A DNA stretch of 64,000 nt from Hymenobacter fodinae (GTDB lineage Bacteria; Bacteroidota; Bacteroidia; Cytophagales; Hymenobacteraceae): NCBI RefSeq assembly GCF_004745825.1, contig NZ_SRLA01000007.1, positions 1-64,000 of the forward strand. Direction: 5' to 3'. Below are positions 37,045 to 45,969 of this stretch, piece by piece. The number at the start of each line of letters is the position of its first letter. The first letter of the stretch is position 1. Under the pieces are notes generated by a model, which did not search any database, had not been told where the DNA came from, and saw only the letters and a program-made list of their open reading frames with translations. A program made the position numbers and the translations under genes.

Positions 37045-37350
37045 ATGACCGCAAAAAAGAATGGAGCGTCGCCCGACAAACGGCGCGAGTACGACGAGGC
37101 ATTCAAGGCCGAGGCCCTGCGCCTGGCCAGCGAGAGCCGCAGCACGCAGGCGGCCCGGCAATCAGGCATCAGCCCCAAGCTGCTCTACCGCTGGCAGCAG
37201 GCGCAACTCGTGGCCGAGGTAGGCAGCGAAGAAGTGGCCTGTGACCCGGAGGTACGCCAGCTGCGCGCCCGTCTGAAGCGGGCGGAGCAGGAGCTCGCCA
37301 TTTTAAAAAAAGCCTTGGTCAGCGCCTGCTTGAAGCGCAGGCTCGGCTAG
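37045..37350 (+). CDS. IS3-family transposase OrfA
   Basis: A 101-residue helix-turn-helix protein of the IS3/IS911 OrfA type (RREYDEAFKAEALRLA; TQAARQSGISPKLLYRW) with a C-terminal leucine-zipper-like region (VRQLRARLKRAEQELAILKK). The reading frame is intact, but its partner orfB is not, so it is not expected to support transposition. Confidence 0.88.
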   Translation: MTAKKNGASPDKRREYDEAFKAEALRLASESRSTQAARQSGISPKLLYRWQQAQLVAEVGSEEVACDPEVRQLRARLKRAEQELAILKKALVSACLKRRLG

Positions 37351-37395
37351 CCGACCCGATAAGCACTTACCGCTACATCGCCCAGCGCCAGGCCT

Positions 37396-37780
37396 GAAGA
37401 CCTCGTGAGCGAGGCCCTGCGCCGCGCTTTGGCCGTGCGCCAGCCCCGGGCGGGGCTCATCGTGCATTCCGACCAGGGCACCAGTACATGGCCACCCGCT
37501 TTAAGCAACTGCTCGCCCGCTGCGGGGCGCGGCAAAGCATGAGCCGGCGGGGCAACTGCTACGACAATGCCCACGCCGAATCCTGTTAGAGCCGCTTCAA
37601 GGCCGAACTCCTCGACGGCGGCAGGTTTCCCGACCTGGCCGAAGCCAAACTCGAAATCAGCCACCACATCGCCTACTACAACGCCGAACGGCGGCATTCT
37701 TAGCTCGGCTATCTTGCTCCCAACCACTTCGAAATCCACCTTCAAACCACGTCCCAACTCTGTCCGGCTTGGCTAGACTA
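37396..37780 (+). pseudogene. IS3-family transposase OrfB, deleted and frameshifted
   Basis: The 5' two thirds are missing. What remains begins EDLVSEALRRAL and LIVHSDQG (second Asp of DDE). A frameshift follows, then LLARCGARQSMSRRGNCYDN and AHAES (Glu of DDE), a TAG stop where Trp or similar is expected, then SRFKAELLDG and HHIAYYNAERRHS with another stop. Confidence 0.85.
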
Positions 37781-37798
37781 CCTCAAATCTTTAACTGC

Positions 37799-38200
37799 AT
37801 GAAAAAAAATCAGCGAATTCCCCTGTTTGTAACGTTCCTATTGTGGCCATTCTTTGGATTTGCCCAGGTCGTTGTCACGTATGAAGGGACAGAAAACAAA
37901 CAGTTTCCAATAACCGGAAAAACCGGCTCGGCCGCTGTTTTTTACGATGCCACGGAAAATATCCTAGTAGCTAAAGCGGCCAACTTTCTGGCGGAGGATA
38001 TTGAGAAGGTATCCGGAAAAAAGCCACAGGTACTGGCCGCCAGCAGCGCCCTGCCAGCCACGGTCATCATCGTTGGCACGGTCGGCCACAACAAGCTCAT
38101 CAATGAACTCGTGGCCAATAAAAAGCTGGATGTAAGCGCTATAAAAGGGCAGTGGGAACGGTTTGTTATTCAAACCATCGATAAGCCTTTTGCGGGGGTA
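37799..38200 (+). pseudogene. GH115 alpha-glucuronidase, N-terminal fragment
   Basis: About 134 residues with a signal peptide (LFVTFLLWPFFGFAQ) and the GH115 N-terminal domain (AKAANFLAEDIEKVSGKKPQ; ATVIIVGTVGHNKLINELV; KLDVSAIKGQWERFVIQTID). The family normally has 800 or more residues. Homology stops at KPFAGVKQAL near 38,200, where sequence of an oppositely oriented gene begins; the frame runs on to 38,515 without meaning. The enzyme acts on glucuronoxylan. Confidence 0.75.
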
Positions 38201-38202
38201 AA

Positions 38203-38643
38203 GCAGGCCTTGGCCACGGTCAGGGCCGCCTGCGCCGTTTGCAGCTGCACTACCGACACGACCTTATTCTGCACCAGCGGGGCAAACCGGTCGACCTCCA
38301 CCTGGGCACTGACCACGGACCCGGCCGCCGCCTGCTGGGCCGCCAGGGCGTTGTTCAGCTGCTCGCGGAACGGCGCGTCGTTGAGTTTGAACAGCGGCTG
38401 GCCTTTGCGCACGGCCGCGCCCTCATCTACCAGAATGCGCTCCAGCACCCCCGCCACTTGCAGCCGAATCTCCACGTTGACGACGCCCTCAATTGAGGCC
38501 GGGTACTCCTGGTAGGTGGTTTCGGTGCCGGTGTGCACCGCCTCTACCGGCAGGGCTGGGGGGGCGGATGCCTGTTGCGGGGCCTGCTGCTCAGCGCAGC
38601 CCGCCAGCAGCAAGCTGCCGGCCAAAAGAGAAGATAGTTTCAT
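38203..38643 (-). pseudogene. RND efflux membrane-fusion protein, N-terminal fragment
   Basis: About 147 residues of an AcrA/MexA-type periplasmic adaptor: lipobox LLAGC, YPASIEGVVNVEIRLQVAG, the lipoyl-like VRKGQPLFKLNDAPFREQLN and the start of the hairpin (QTAQAALTVAKA). It then runs into the antisense of the GH115 fragment near 38,203. The pump and outer-membrane partners are absent. Confidence 0.8.
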
Positions 38644-38859
38644 GAGGTACAAGCGGCCCAGCCGGGGCTATCGGGCGAAGTGGGGTGTGCGTTGGAAGCT
38701 GGTAAGCGCTGTTAATACATAATCTGATAAGCAAGGGATTATGTAAAAAGGCAAAAAAAAGCCCAGCAAGTGCGTCGCTGGCGGCGAGGACTCTTTTAAG
38801 TGAGCGTGGACAAAGGTATGAATCATAAATACATAAGCAACAGGCAATGTTTTAAAAAA

Positions 38860-38890
38860 GAAAAAAGCCGTTGGCGCTACCGCCAACGGG
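38860..38890 (-). terminator. terminator of the ArsR gene
   Basis: CCGTTGGCG-CTAC-CGCCAACGG is a perfect 9-bp stem ending 9 bp after the ArsR stop, followed on the minus strand by a T run (CTTTTTTC). Confidence 0.8.
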
Positions 38891-38898
38891 CCGAAGTA

Positions 38899-39186
38899 TT
38901 ACCCTCTAACACTAACCGGTTTAAGCAGTTGCAGGAAGTCTTCCAGTTCCTGCAGCTTTTCCGCATTGATGGACATGCACATATTCCGGCCTTCCTTGTG
39001 TGACTCGATCAAACCCGCCTCGGAGAGGGCTTTCAAGTGCTGCGACATCGAGGGCTGGCTGATGGGCACGTACTGAAACAAGTCAGCACACACCGTGATG
39101 TCTCCTTTGGCAATTTCCTGCAACAAGCGGAGCCGGGTTGGGTCGCTGAGGGACTTGGCTAATTTGACGAGGGACTTCGTATCCAT
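38899..39186 (-). CDS. ArsR-family transcriptional repressor
   Basis: A 95-residue winged-helix protein (SLSDPTRLRLLQEIA; SQPSMSQHLKALSEAGLI; recognition helix in the second). ATG at 39,186 is used; upstream in-frame sequence covers the operator. The only cysteines are outside the classical metal motif, so the signal is unknown. A palindromic operator lies in its own promoter. The neighbour upstream is a truncated SDR that may once have been a target. Confidence 0.9.
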   Translation of the reverse strand: MDTKSLVKLAKSLSDPTRLRLLQEIAKGDITVCADLFQYVPISQPSMSQHLKALSEAGLIESHKEGRNMCMSINAEKLQELEDFLQLLKPVSVRG

Positions 39187-39192
39187 GGCAGG

Positions 39193-39232
39193 CAAAGGTA
39201 CGTATTGTTTTATAACCCTTGCGCATGGGTTA
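39193..39232 (-). promoter_or_regulatory. ArsR promoter and palindromic operator
   Basis: TAACCCTTGCGCATGGGTTA (39,213-39,232) is a 20-bp palindrome with one mismatched pair. Downstream on the minus strand TACCTTTG (39,193-39,200) matches the -7 consensus and lies 6 bp before the ATG. The arrangement indicates autorepression. Confidence 0.6.
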
Positions 39233-39379
39233 ATGTTTAGAGGTAATTCGAGCAAGCCAAACAAAAATAGAAGCGCCAGCCCATCAGGAACCCGTCCGCT
39301 AATCGGGCTCAGTCGAAGGTCGGTCTTGGGTAACAGGTTGGTTTACCAGTCGCATTTGCCCTTTCCCTGGCTATCAGTC

Positions 39380-39583
39380 TTACCAAGGCGTTGCGCCGTC
39401 CTCACTCACAAACTGACCGGTAGGGCCGTCGGCCGGCAGCAGCACATATTTGACCACTACGCGGGCGGCATGGGCAGGCGAGTGACCGGTATGGCCGGTA
39501 AAGTCCGTTGCCGTCTGGCCTGGATTGACGGCATTGACTTTGAAGGAGGTATGGCGCAGCTCATAGGCCAACATAATGGGGTT
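39380..39583 (-). pseudogene. SDR oxidoreductase, C-terminal fragment
   Basis: About 67 residues of an SDR C-terminus (MLAYELRHTSFKVNAVNPG; GPTGQFVSEDG). The cofactor and catalytic motifs are missing and no start fits. It lies upstream of the ArsR gene on the same strand and is another broken piece near the IS3 remnant. Confidence 0.7.
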
Positions 39584-39604
39584 ATAGGTGTACATTGTTC
39601 AGAT

Positions 39605-39648
39605 AAACGAAGGCCTCGTCTGTCAACAGCAAACGGGGCCTTCGTTTT
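39605..39648 (-). terminator. terminator of the MBL-fold hydrolase gene
   Basis: AAACGAAGGCC (39,605-39,615) pairs with GGCCTTCGTTT (39,637-39,647), an 11-bp stem 45 bp after the hydrolase stop. Confidence 0.65.
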
Positions 39649-39692
39649 ATGCAGCCTGCTCTAAAAGCAATCTTCGGCAACGACTGCCCCGA

Positions 39693-40553
39693 CTACAGCC
39701 ACTGGCGGGGAATGAGGCGGAACCCAGTGCCGTCTTTTTCCACATAGTGCAGGCAGGGATACTCAAAGTGGGCACCGGCCAGCAGCGAGCGGCGGTCAGC
39801 GGCCTGTTGCAGGGTGCGGACGCGCGTCTGCACGGCCAGCGCATGGTCGACGTCGGTAGCGAAGCCTACCTGGGGCAAGGCCGCCTGAACGGCCGGTAGG
39901 TTGAGCACATCGGCGCAGAACAGCAGCTCCTCCTCGGCCGACTGCAGCCGGAAGCCCGTCTGTCCCGGGGTGTGGCCCGGCAAGGGCACCGGGGTAAAGC
40001 CCGGCAGCAGCTCGGGGCCGGCGGCGCGCAGGGGCTCGTAGGGCTGCAGGGCCAGCCGGGCGTAGGCGGCGTTCTGCTGGTCGTACTCGCTCAGGTCCGC
40101 GTTGTCGAACCAGTAGGCCGCTTCGGTTTCGGACACCCACACCCGGGCGTTGGGAAAGGCTTTCTGCCCGTGTTCGTCCAGCAAGCCGTAGTAATGGTCG
40201 CCGTGCAGGTGGGTCAGCAAGATGTAGCCGATGTCGGCGGGCTGCACGCCGATAAAGGCTAGGGCCTCGCGCAGGCGGCCCTGGATAGCGGGGGCCATTT
40301 TGGCGCCCATACCCGTGTCAATCAGCACCGGGGCGTGGTCGTCGGACTGAATAAGAAATACGTTGGTGGTCAGGGCCGCCGGTGCCGACCGAAAGGCGCG
40401 TTGCAGCTGCGGCTGCAGGCCGCCCTCGGGCACGTGGGTGAAGTAAGGATCGGCGTCCGGAAAGCGGCTGTCGTTGAGCACCGTCACCAGCTTCCGGCCG
40501 ATGGGCCATTGCAGCACTGCTGGGAGTGTGGCAAGTTGGGGTTGTTGTTCCAT
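39693..40553 (-). CDS. MBL-fold metallo-hydrolase
   Basis: A 286-residue metallo-beta-lactamase-fold hydrolase without a signal peptide. The zinc motif is THLHGDH, with further ligands in PLPGHTPGQTG and LLFCADVLN and a late His (AGAHFEYP). This subgroup includes lactonases, but the substrate cannot be told. It is divergent from an HxlR regulator, with a palindromic operator in the 90-bp gap. Confidence 0.88.
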   Translation of the reverse strand: MEQQPQLATLPAVLQWPIGRKLVTVLNDSRFPDADPYFTHVPEGGLQPQLQRAFRSAPAALTTNVFLIQSDDHAPVLIDTGMGAKMAPAIQGRLREALAFIGVQPADIGYILLTHLHGDHYYGLLDEHGQKAFPNARVWVSETEAAYWFDNADLSEYDQQNAAYARLALQPYEPLRAAGPELLPGFTPVPLPGHTPGQTGFRLQSAEEELLFCADVLNLPAVQAALPQVGFATDVDHALAVQTRVRTLQQAADRRSLLAGAHFEYPCLHYVEKDGTGFRLIPRQWL

Positions 40554-40607
40554 GTTTGTGGGGTTGATGGAACAAACGTAGAGCGGGCCAGTTACCCAGA
40601 AAAGAAG

Positions 40608-40621
40608 GCACTTTGTAGTGC
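40608..40621. promoter_or_regulatory. candidate HxlR operator between the MBL and HxlR genes
   Basis: GCACT-TTGT-AGTGC is a perfect inverted repeat with 5-bp arms (7 of 8 if extended). It lies 22 bp before the HxlR ATG and 54 bp before the hydrolase start, so one dimer could control both genes. Confidence 0.45.
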
Positions 40622-40643
40622 TTTACGCACCCAAAAGTAAAAA

Positions 40644-41042
40644 ATGGAAACGCAGCCCAGCAGCCCGGAAAAAAAAATGTCGTTGTTCTGCCAGGTCATG
40701 ACCATGGCCGACCAGCCGATGCTCATGGACGAGACCTGCCTGCTGCACCAGGCCGTGATGCTGCTGGCCGATAAGTGGACCTTGCTGGTGCTGCTGGCGC
40801 TGCTGCCGGGCGCCAAGCGCACCAGCGACTTGCTGCGGCAAATCGACGGCATCTCGCCCAAGATGCTCACCCAAACGCTGAAGAAGCTGGAAGCGGCCGG
40901 CATCATTGCGCGCCAGGTATACCCGGTGGTGCCGCCCAAAGTGGAATACCGCCTCACCGAAACCGGCCAGGAGCTGGAAGAAGTGCTGGCCAGGCTTTAC
41001 GACTGGTCGGTGAAACGCGCGCAGCTCCACGACGCCCGGTAG
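40644..41042 (+). CDS. HxlR-family transcriptional regulator
   Basis: A 132-residue winged-helix protein of the HxlR type: CLLHQAVMLLADKWTLLVLLAL, GISPKMLTQTLKKLEAAGII and VEYRLTETGQEL. The single Cys near the N-terminal end of the fold is the residue used for redox sensing in some members. It probably controls the divergent MBL hydrolase. Confidence 0.9.
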   Translation: METQPSSPEKKMSLFCQVMTMADQPMLMDETCLLHQAVMLLADKWTLLVLLALLPGAKRTSDLLRQIDGISPKMLTQTLKKLEAAGIIARQVYPVVPPKVEYRLTETGQELEEVLARLYDWSVKRAQLHDAR

Positions 41043-41463
41043 CGCAGTCCGGCGGCTACAACCAATACCTGAAACCGCTTATTGGGAATACGCCTTCCCG
41101 TCGGCCATGCCAACTGCTTGCCTCGACGATTTCTGCCACAAGCTGGCCGCACTGACCAACGCCGTGCCCCGTGCCTTGACTTAGGTGTTGGAGCACATCA
41201 ACGCGTTTGACCCTGTAGTACAGCGGCGACGCGGGCGCCGCTGTACTACAGGGTCATCGGATTGAAACCAACGTTCTCTATGGGCGGCTGACTGGGCCAG
41301 CGTGCGCCAACAGCGTGACTACGTTGCCTTGCGTAAGCCGCTGCCCTAAGCCCAGCGAGGCCAGGGGCAGGTCAGCAACCATCCGTGCACCTAGGCAGCT
41401 TCCGGGGTACTCGCCTCGTGGCTGCGCACCAGCCCGGCCAGCAATTCGGGAAAAGCACTACCC
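41043..41463. repeat. gene-free stretch with a perfect 20-bp inverted repeat
   Basis: 421 bp without an intact gene. GACCCTGTAGTACAGCGGCG (41,209-41,228) and its exact complement (41,236-41,255) are separated by 7 nt. There is no T run beside it. The AraC remnant at 41,107 lies just before it. The origin is unknown; it could be the end of a lost mobile element. Confidence 0.6.
41107..41184 (+). pseudogene. remnant of an AraC regulator N-terminus
   Basis: A 25-codon frame MPTACLDDFCHKLAALTNA that then stops. It matches the first residues of the AraC regulator at 49,890 (M-TA-LD-F--KLAAL). Nothing further of the regulator is clear. It suggests that a third copy of this regulator type once stood here. 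Confidence 0.4.
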
Positions 41464-42042
41464 CTACTTATTCAGCGCGGGGTCAATCACATTGGCGTCG
41501 AACTCTTCATTGAGCCGCTTGTAGAGAGGCGTGGGCTCGACCGTCACAAACAGCTCCAGGGTGGGGCCGATAACCAGCTCCAGCAGGTGGCCGCCGCGCA
41601 CGCTGCCGTCGGCCGCGGCCAGGTTCAGGTGTGAGTGCGGGGCCGGCTGGCCGTTGAGCACGGCAATGTCGCCCGTCAGGGACGTAACCTCGCAGGGCTC
41701 GGTTATCGGAATGACTTTGAACTGCTTGCGGCCGTAGTCATACACGCCTATCTTAGCCGACAGCGCATCGCCAATGGCCTGGTAATGCTCGCTTTTGACG
41801 TTGTAGGTGCGGGCAAAATCCGTCAGGCCCGACATGACTTCGTCGTTTTTGGCGAAAACCAACACGTAGGTTTTCGTCTGGCCGTTGGTGCTCAGTAGCT
41901 TGACCTTCATACCTGGCGCCTTGCCGGCTTCCACAGGTTTGCCTTTTGCGGGGGACACGTATTCCTGGGCCTGAGCCGCGTAGCCAGTGCCGGCAACGAG
42001 CACAGCAGCGGCAAGGAGTTGTTTAACTCGACAAATGGTCAT
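41464..42042 (-). CDS. secreted PPC-domain (DUF296) protein
   Basis: A 192-residue protein with a signal peptide (LLAAAVLVAGTGYAAQAQ) and one PPC/DUF296 domain (TYVLVFAKNDEVMSGLTDFA; APHSHLNLAAADGSVRGGHLLE). The His-rich PHSHLNL loop is the usual metal-binding site. PPC proteins are mostly known as cytoplasmic; the export signal here is notable. Last gene of a four-gene run (MDR, cupin, beta-propeller, PPC). The role is unknown. Confidence 0.85.
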   Translation of the reverse strand: MTICRVKQLLAAAVLVAGTGYAAQAQEYVSPAKGKPVEAGKAPGMKVKLLSTNGQTKTYVLVFAKNDEVMSGLTDFARTYNVKSEHYQAIGDALSAKIGVYDYGRKQFKVIPITEPCEVTSLTGDIAVLNGQPAPHSHLNLAAADGSVRGGHLLELVIGPTLELFVTVEPTPLYKRLNEEFDANVIDPALNK

Positions 42043-42110
42043 GGTGGTTAGTTCTATACTGGTGAAAGGCCGATGCATACGGTTTGGCGTCCCTAGCGTC
42101 GAGGCTCAGT

Positions 42111-43226
42111 TTACTTCAGCTTCAGGCGGAATACCTGGTAAGGCCGCTTGGTTTGGTTCTGCCCGTTATTGAACCACGGCATGTGCTGAATCTGGGAGCA
42201 GGAAATGTACAGGTAGCCGTCGGGGCTCACGCTGTAGCTGTCGGGCCAGCTCAGCTTGGCGGGGTCGGTGACCAGCGTGGTCACCTGCTTGTCGGGGCTG
42301 ATGCTGACGATGCTGGACTTCTCCAAGTCGCCCAGGTAGAGGTTGCCGGCCGCGTCGAACTCCATGCCGTCGGTGGTCACAAACTTGCCCAAGTCTTCGA
42401 CCCGCTGCTCGACCTGCTGCTCCGTAGTCCTAAAGTCGCGCAGCACCGCGGTGCTTACCCGGTACAGCTTGTTGTCGGTGAGGGGCTTGTAGTACAGCCA
42501 AGCCTTGTCGGGCGAGAGGGCAATGCCGTCGGAATTGATTTTGACCGGGCCTTGGGCGTTAGCCAGCTCTTGGCCGTTCGGGCGGAAATGGTAGGCCGTA
42601 TCCGACTGGGTGGAATAATGTGGTTGCAGCACCAGGCGGGCCGCCCCGGTAGCCAGGTTGAGCACCACGATACCGCCCTTGCTGGAGCTGGTGAGGTAGG
42701 CAAAGCCATGCTGGTTGTCCACCCGGATGTCGTTGAGGTAGCTGTCGGCGCCGGCCACTGCCTCCTGGAAGCGGTAGATGCGCTTCACCTGGTTGGTTTT
42801 CAAGTCAATCTGCACCACTTTATTGCTTTTCTGGTACACCTGGCCCAGCCCGATGCCGGCCGGGTCTACCACCCAGAGGGAACCGTTGTCGTCGGCCACC
42901 ACGGCCTGCACGCACACGAATTTGTTGGTGCCGTCGTCGCCCTTGTTGAAGCTGTTCCAGGCCGCGTCGGGGTAAGGCCTAGCTCGGCCATCGGGACCGA
43001 TTTCCAGGAGCGAATAGCTGTGCTTATCCAGCCAATAAGGGTAGTTGACGAACACGCGGCCGTCAGCCGCGGCGGCTACGCCCGTCAGCTGGTAGGTGCT
43101 ATCAGCAAAAACGGGCTCCAGCGTGGGCGCGGCAGCGGCGGGCTGCTGGGCGGTGGAGTGGTCGGTGCCGCAGGCGGCGGCCAGCAGGGCCAGGGCCGGC
43201 CCGGCGTAGATGAATGGGTTACGCAT
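42111..43226 (-). CDS. MRJP/SMP-30-like beta-propeller lipoprotein 1
   Basis: A 371-residue lipoprotein (lipobox LLAAAC) of the major-royal-jelly-protein / yellow type six-bladed propeller: PYPDAAWNSF, GSLWVVDPAGIG, YLNDIRVDNQHGFAYLT, DGIALSPDKAWLYYKPL and TDGMEFDAAGNLYLGDLE. Relatives include lactonases and proteins of unknown role. A paralogue is at 44,827. It lies 14 bp after the cupin gene. Confidence 0.87.
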   Translation of the reverse strand: MRNPFIYAGPALALLAAACGTDHSTAQQPAAAAPTLEPVFADSTYQLTGVAAAADGRVFVNYPYWLDKHSYSLLEIGPDGRARPYPDAAWNSFNKGDDGTNKFVCVQAVVADDNGSLWVVDPAGIGLGQVYQKSNKVVQIDLKTNQVKRIYRFQEAVAGADSYLNDIRVDNQHGFAYLTSSSKGGIVVLNLATGAARLVLQPHYSTQSDTAYHFRPNGQELANAQGPVKINSDGIALSPDKAWLYYKPLTDNKLYRVSTAVLRDFRTTEQQVEQRVEDLGKFVTTDGMEFDAAGNLYLGDLEKSSIVSISPDKQVTTLVTDPAKLSWPDSYSVSPDGYLYISCSQIQHMPWFNNGQNQTKRPYQVFRLKLK

Positions 43227-43240
43227 GGTGAAGTAGGGTA

Positions 43241-43699
43241 TTATTTGCCCGGCCCGGCCGAGTAGGTGTCGGTGCCGTCAATCCAGTCCTGACGACGCGG
43301 GGTGAAAAAGTCCACATCGACGGTGCCGTCTTCGAGGGCCTCGAACCGATGCGGCACGTTGGGTGGGATAACGAGGCCTTCGCCGGCCTTCACGAGGTAG
43401 GTTTGCCCGTCGATGCTCACCCGCACGCTGCCCTGCAGGATAAGTGAGTACTGCTCGTTCGGGTGCTGGTGCCGCGGAATGACGGCCCCTTTCCGGTACA
43501 CCAGGCGGCCAATGGTGCCCGCCTGCCCCGATACCATGCTGCGGGTAGTAAGGGCATTCACGGCGCGGATGGGCAGGCTGGCGAAGGCAAAATGCTGCAC
43601 CGGCGGCGTTGCCCGCGCAGCAGCCCCGCAAAGCGTGTAGCCGCTGAGCAGGCCCACGGCGACGCCCGTAAGCGCGGTAATCCAAAGCTGTGATTTCAT
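43241..43699 (-). CDS. exported cupin-domain protein
   Basis: A 152-residue protein with an N-terminal hydrophobic segment (ALTGVAVGLLSGYTLCGAA) and a single cupin barrel. The metal-site motifs are RHQHPNEQYSLILQG and IPPNVPHRFEALEDG. It begins 19 bp after the MDR gene and is in the same operon. The substrate is unknown. Confidence 0.85.
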   Translation of the reverse strand: MKSQLWITALTGVAVGLLSGYTLCGAAARATPPVQHFAFASLPIRAVNALTTRSMVSGQAGTIGRLVYRKGAVIPRHQHPNEQYSLILQGSVRVSIDGQTYLVKAGEGLVIPPNVPHRFEALEDGTVDVDFFTPRRQDWIDGTDTYSAGPGK

Positions 43700-43718
43700 A
43701 ACTGCTAACCAGTTAGTT

Positions 43719-44660
<942 letters not shown>

Positions 44661-44688
44661 AGGAAAGGGGTTAGGTATTTGAACCGTA

Positions 44689-44744
44689 CAAAGGTGCGGG
44701 GCGGCGCTGCCCGGCGCGCGGTATGAATCGGGGATAATGCGGCA
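44689..44744 (-). promoter_or_regulatory. AraC-type operator and promoter D1 (before the MDR gene)
   Basis: A 27-bp box (44,718-44,744) has, on the minus strand, TGCCGC and TACCGC as direct repeats exactly 21 bp apart around CATTATCCCCGATTCA. After 20 bp comes GCACCTTTG (44,689-44,697), the likely -7 element, 28 bp before the ATG. Box D2 at 46,570 differs in one base and has identical spacing. Confidence 0.65.
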
Positions 44745-44826
44745 CGGAAAGCGGAGCTACGACTGGTGTTGATGACGGGCCATTCTGGCTGCTTCCGTCC
44801 AGTGCTTTGGCTTTTCAACCAGCTTT

Positions 44827-45969
44827 TTAACTGCGAAATGGCTTGGCGCCGATGGGCAGCTTGTAGATGAATACCGGCGGCTGAAAGGCGTCCACGCCGC
44901 CGTGCAGGCGGGCGAAGCGGTTGAGTTGCGCGGCCGGAATCCAGAGGTTGCCGTGGTTGTCAATCCACAGGGCATCGGGCCAGAGCAGGCGCTGGTCTTC
45001 GAGCAGTGTAGTGGCCTGGGCTTGGGGCGTGATTTTAAGGATGCGCTGGTGGTTGGCGTCCGCCACGTAGAGGTTGCCCGCGGCATCGATGGCCGTGCCC
45101 CCCGTGCTGGGCGTGTCGAAGAACCGCTGCACGTGCCGGCTTAGCTCGGCGGCGGGCAGCTGCGGGTCGAGCAGGTAGCGCGTCTCGATGCGATTGAGCG
45201 GGCCGGAGGCGGTCTGGAAGTAGAGCAGCCGGCCGTCGGGCGACACTTCGAGCTGATCGGCATGCACCCGCACGGGCTGGCCGTCGGGGGTGGTAAGCGC
45301 GGTGCCTTCCGCGTAGAGGGGGCGGCGGGCGGTGGTGCTGGAATCATTTTCCAGCACGCGGCGGCCCCGGCCCGTTTGCTTGTCCAACACGATAAGCGCC
45401 GGCACCCCGGCATCGGTGAGGAAAATGGTGTTGCCGGTTAGGCGCAGGTCGTCCACGAAGCTGGTGGGCTTCAGCACGCCGGTCAGGGGCAGGGTGCGCA
45501 CCACCTGGTTGGTTTGCAAGTCAATGGCCACCAGCTTGGGGCCGCCGGGCAGGACGGGGCCGCCCATCCGGGCTGTGCCGGTGTCCACCACCCACAGCAG
45601 CCCGTCGGGCCCGATGCGGAGCGAATTGGCCCGCACAAACTTGCCGGCCGTAGCGCGGCCGGGCTGCCAGTCGTTCCAGGCCGCGTCAGGGTAGGGCACC
45701 GGCTGGCCGTTACGCAGTTCGGCGATGCGCGGGCCCGCCTCGCCATCCGGGCGTGGGTAGAGCACAAAGGCCCGCCCGGCGTCGCTGACCACAATGCCCA
45801 CCCAGGGCGTCGGGCCCTGGTACACGGCTTCGAGCGGACCCACGGCCGGGCAGCGGGCCGGCTCCTGCGCCACGTTTGTTTCCACGGAAGTCGACGTGTT
45901 CGCGGTGCAGGCGCTGAGCAGCAGTCCGAGCAGCAGGCTGTTTAGCAGGGTTTGGTGCGGGGCTTTCAT
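44827..45969 (-). CDS. MRJP/SMP-30-like beta-propeller lipoprotein 2
   Basis: A 380-residue lipoprotein (lipobox LLLSAC) related to the protein at 42,111: PYPDAAWNDW, GLLWVVDTGTARMGG, SFVDDLRLTGNTIFLTDAG and TAIDAAGNLYVADANHQRILK. Its start overlaps the SnoaL-like stop by 4 bp, so the two are translationally coupled. Paralogues in two co-regulated operons suggest related substrates. Confidence 0.87.
   Translation of the reverse strand: MKAPHQTLLNSLLLGLLLSACTANTSTSVETNVAQEPARCPAVGPLEAVYQGPTPWVGIVVSDAGRAFVLYPRPDGEAGPRIAELRNGQPVPYPDAAWNDWQPGRATAGKFVRANSLRIGPDGLLWVVDTGTARMGGPVLPGGPKLVAIDLQTNQVVRTLPLTGVLKPTSFVDDLRLTGNTIFLTDAGVPALIVLDKQTGRGRRVLENDSSTTARRPLYAEGTALTTPDGQPVRVHADQLEVSPDGRLLYFQTASGPLNRIETRYLLDPQLPAAELSRHVQRFFDTPSTGGTAIDAAGNLYVADANHQRILKITPQAQATTLLEDQRLLWPDALWIDNHGNLWIPAAQLNRFARLHGGVDAFQPPVFIYKLPIGAKPFRS

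Larger units (their letters stand above)
36994..37785 (+). mobile_element. decayed IS3-family insertion sequence
   Basis: A 792-bp remnant bounded by imperfect 36-bp terminal inverted repeats (36,994-37,029 and 37,750-37,785; 28 of 36 match; both begin TGAGGT and end GGACG). It holds an orfA and a broken orfB; about 480 bp of orfB are missing. No matching target duplication is seen in the flanks. It sits 14 bp before the start of a truncated GH115 gene and at the point where the CTAGGCC heptamer field ends. Confidence 0.85.

Noticed and set aside
37769..38515. 248-codon frame as one intact gene
   Set aside because: Only residues after the ATG at 37,799 up to about 38,200 resemble GH115; the rest is antisense of the RND adaptor fragment.
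42084..43265. 393-codon open frame on the plus strand
   Set aside because: Antisense shadow of beta-propeller gene 1, a common artefact at high GC.
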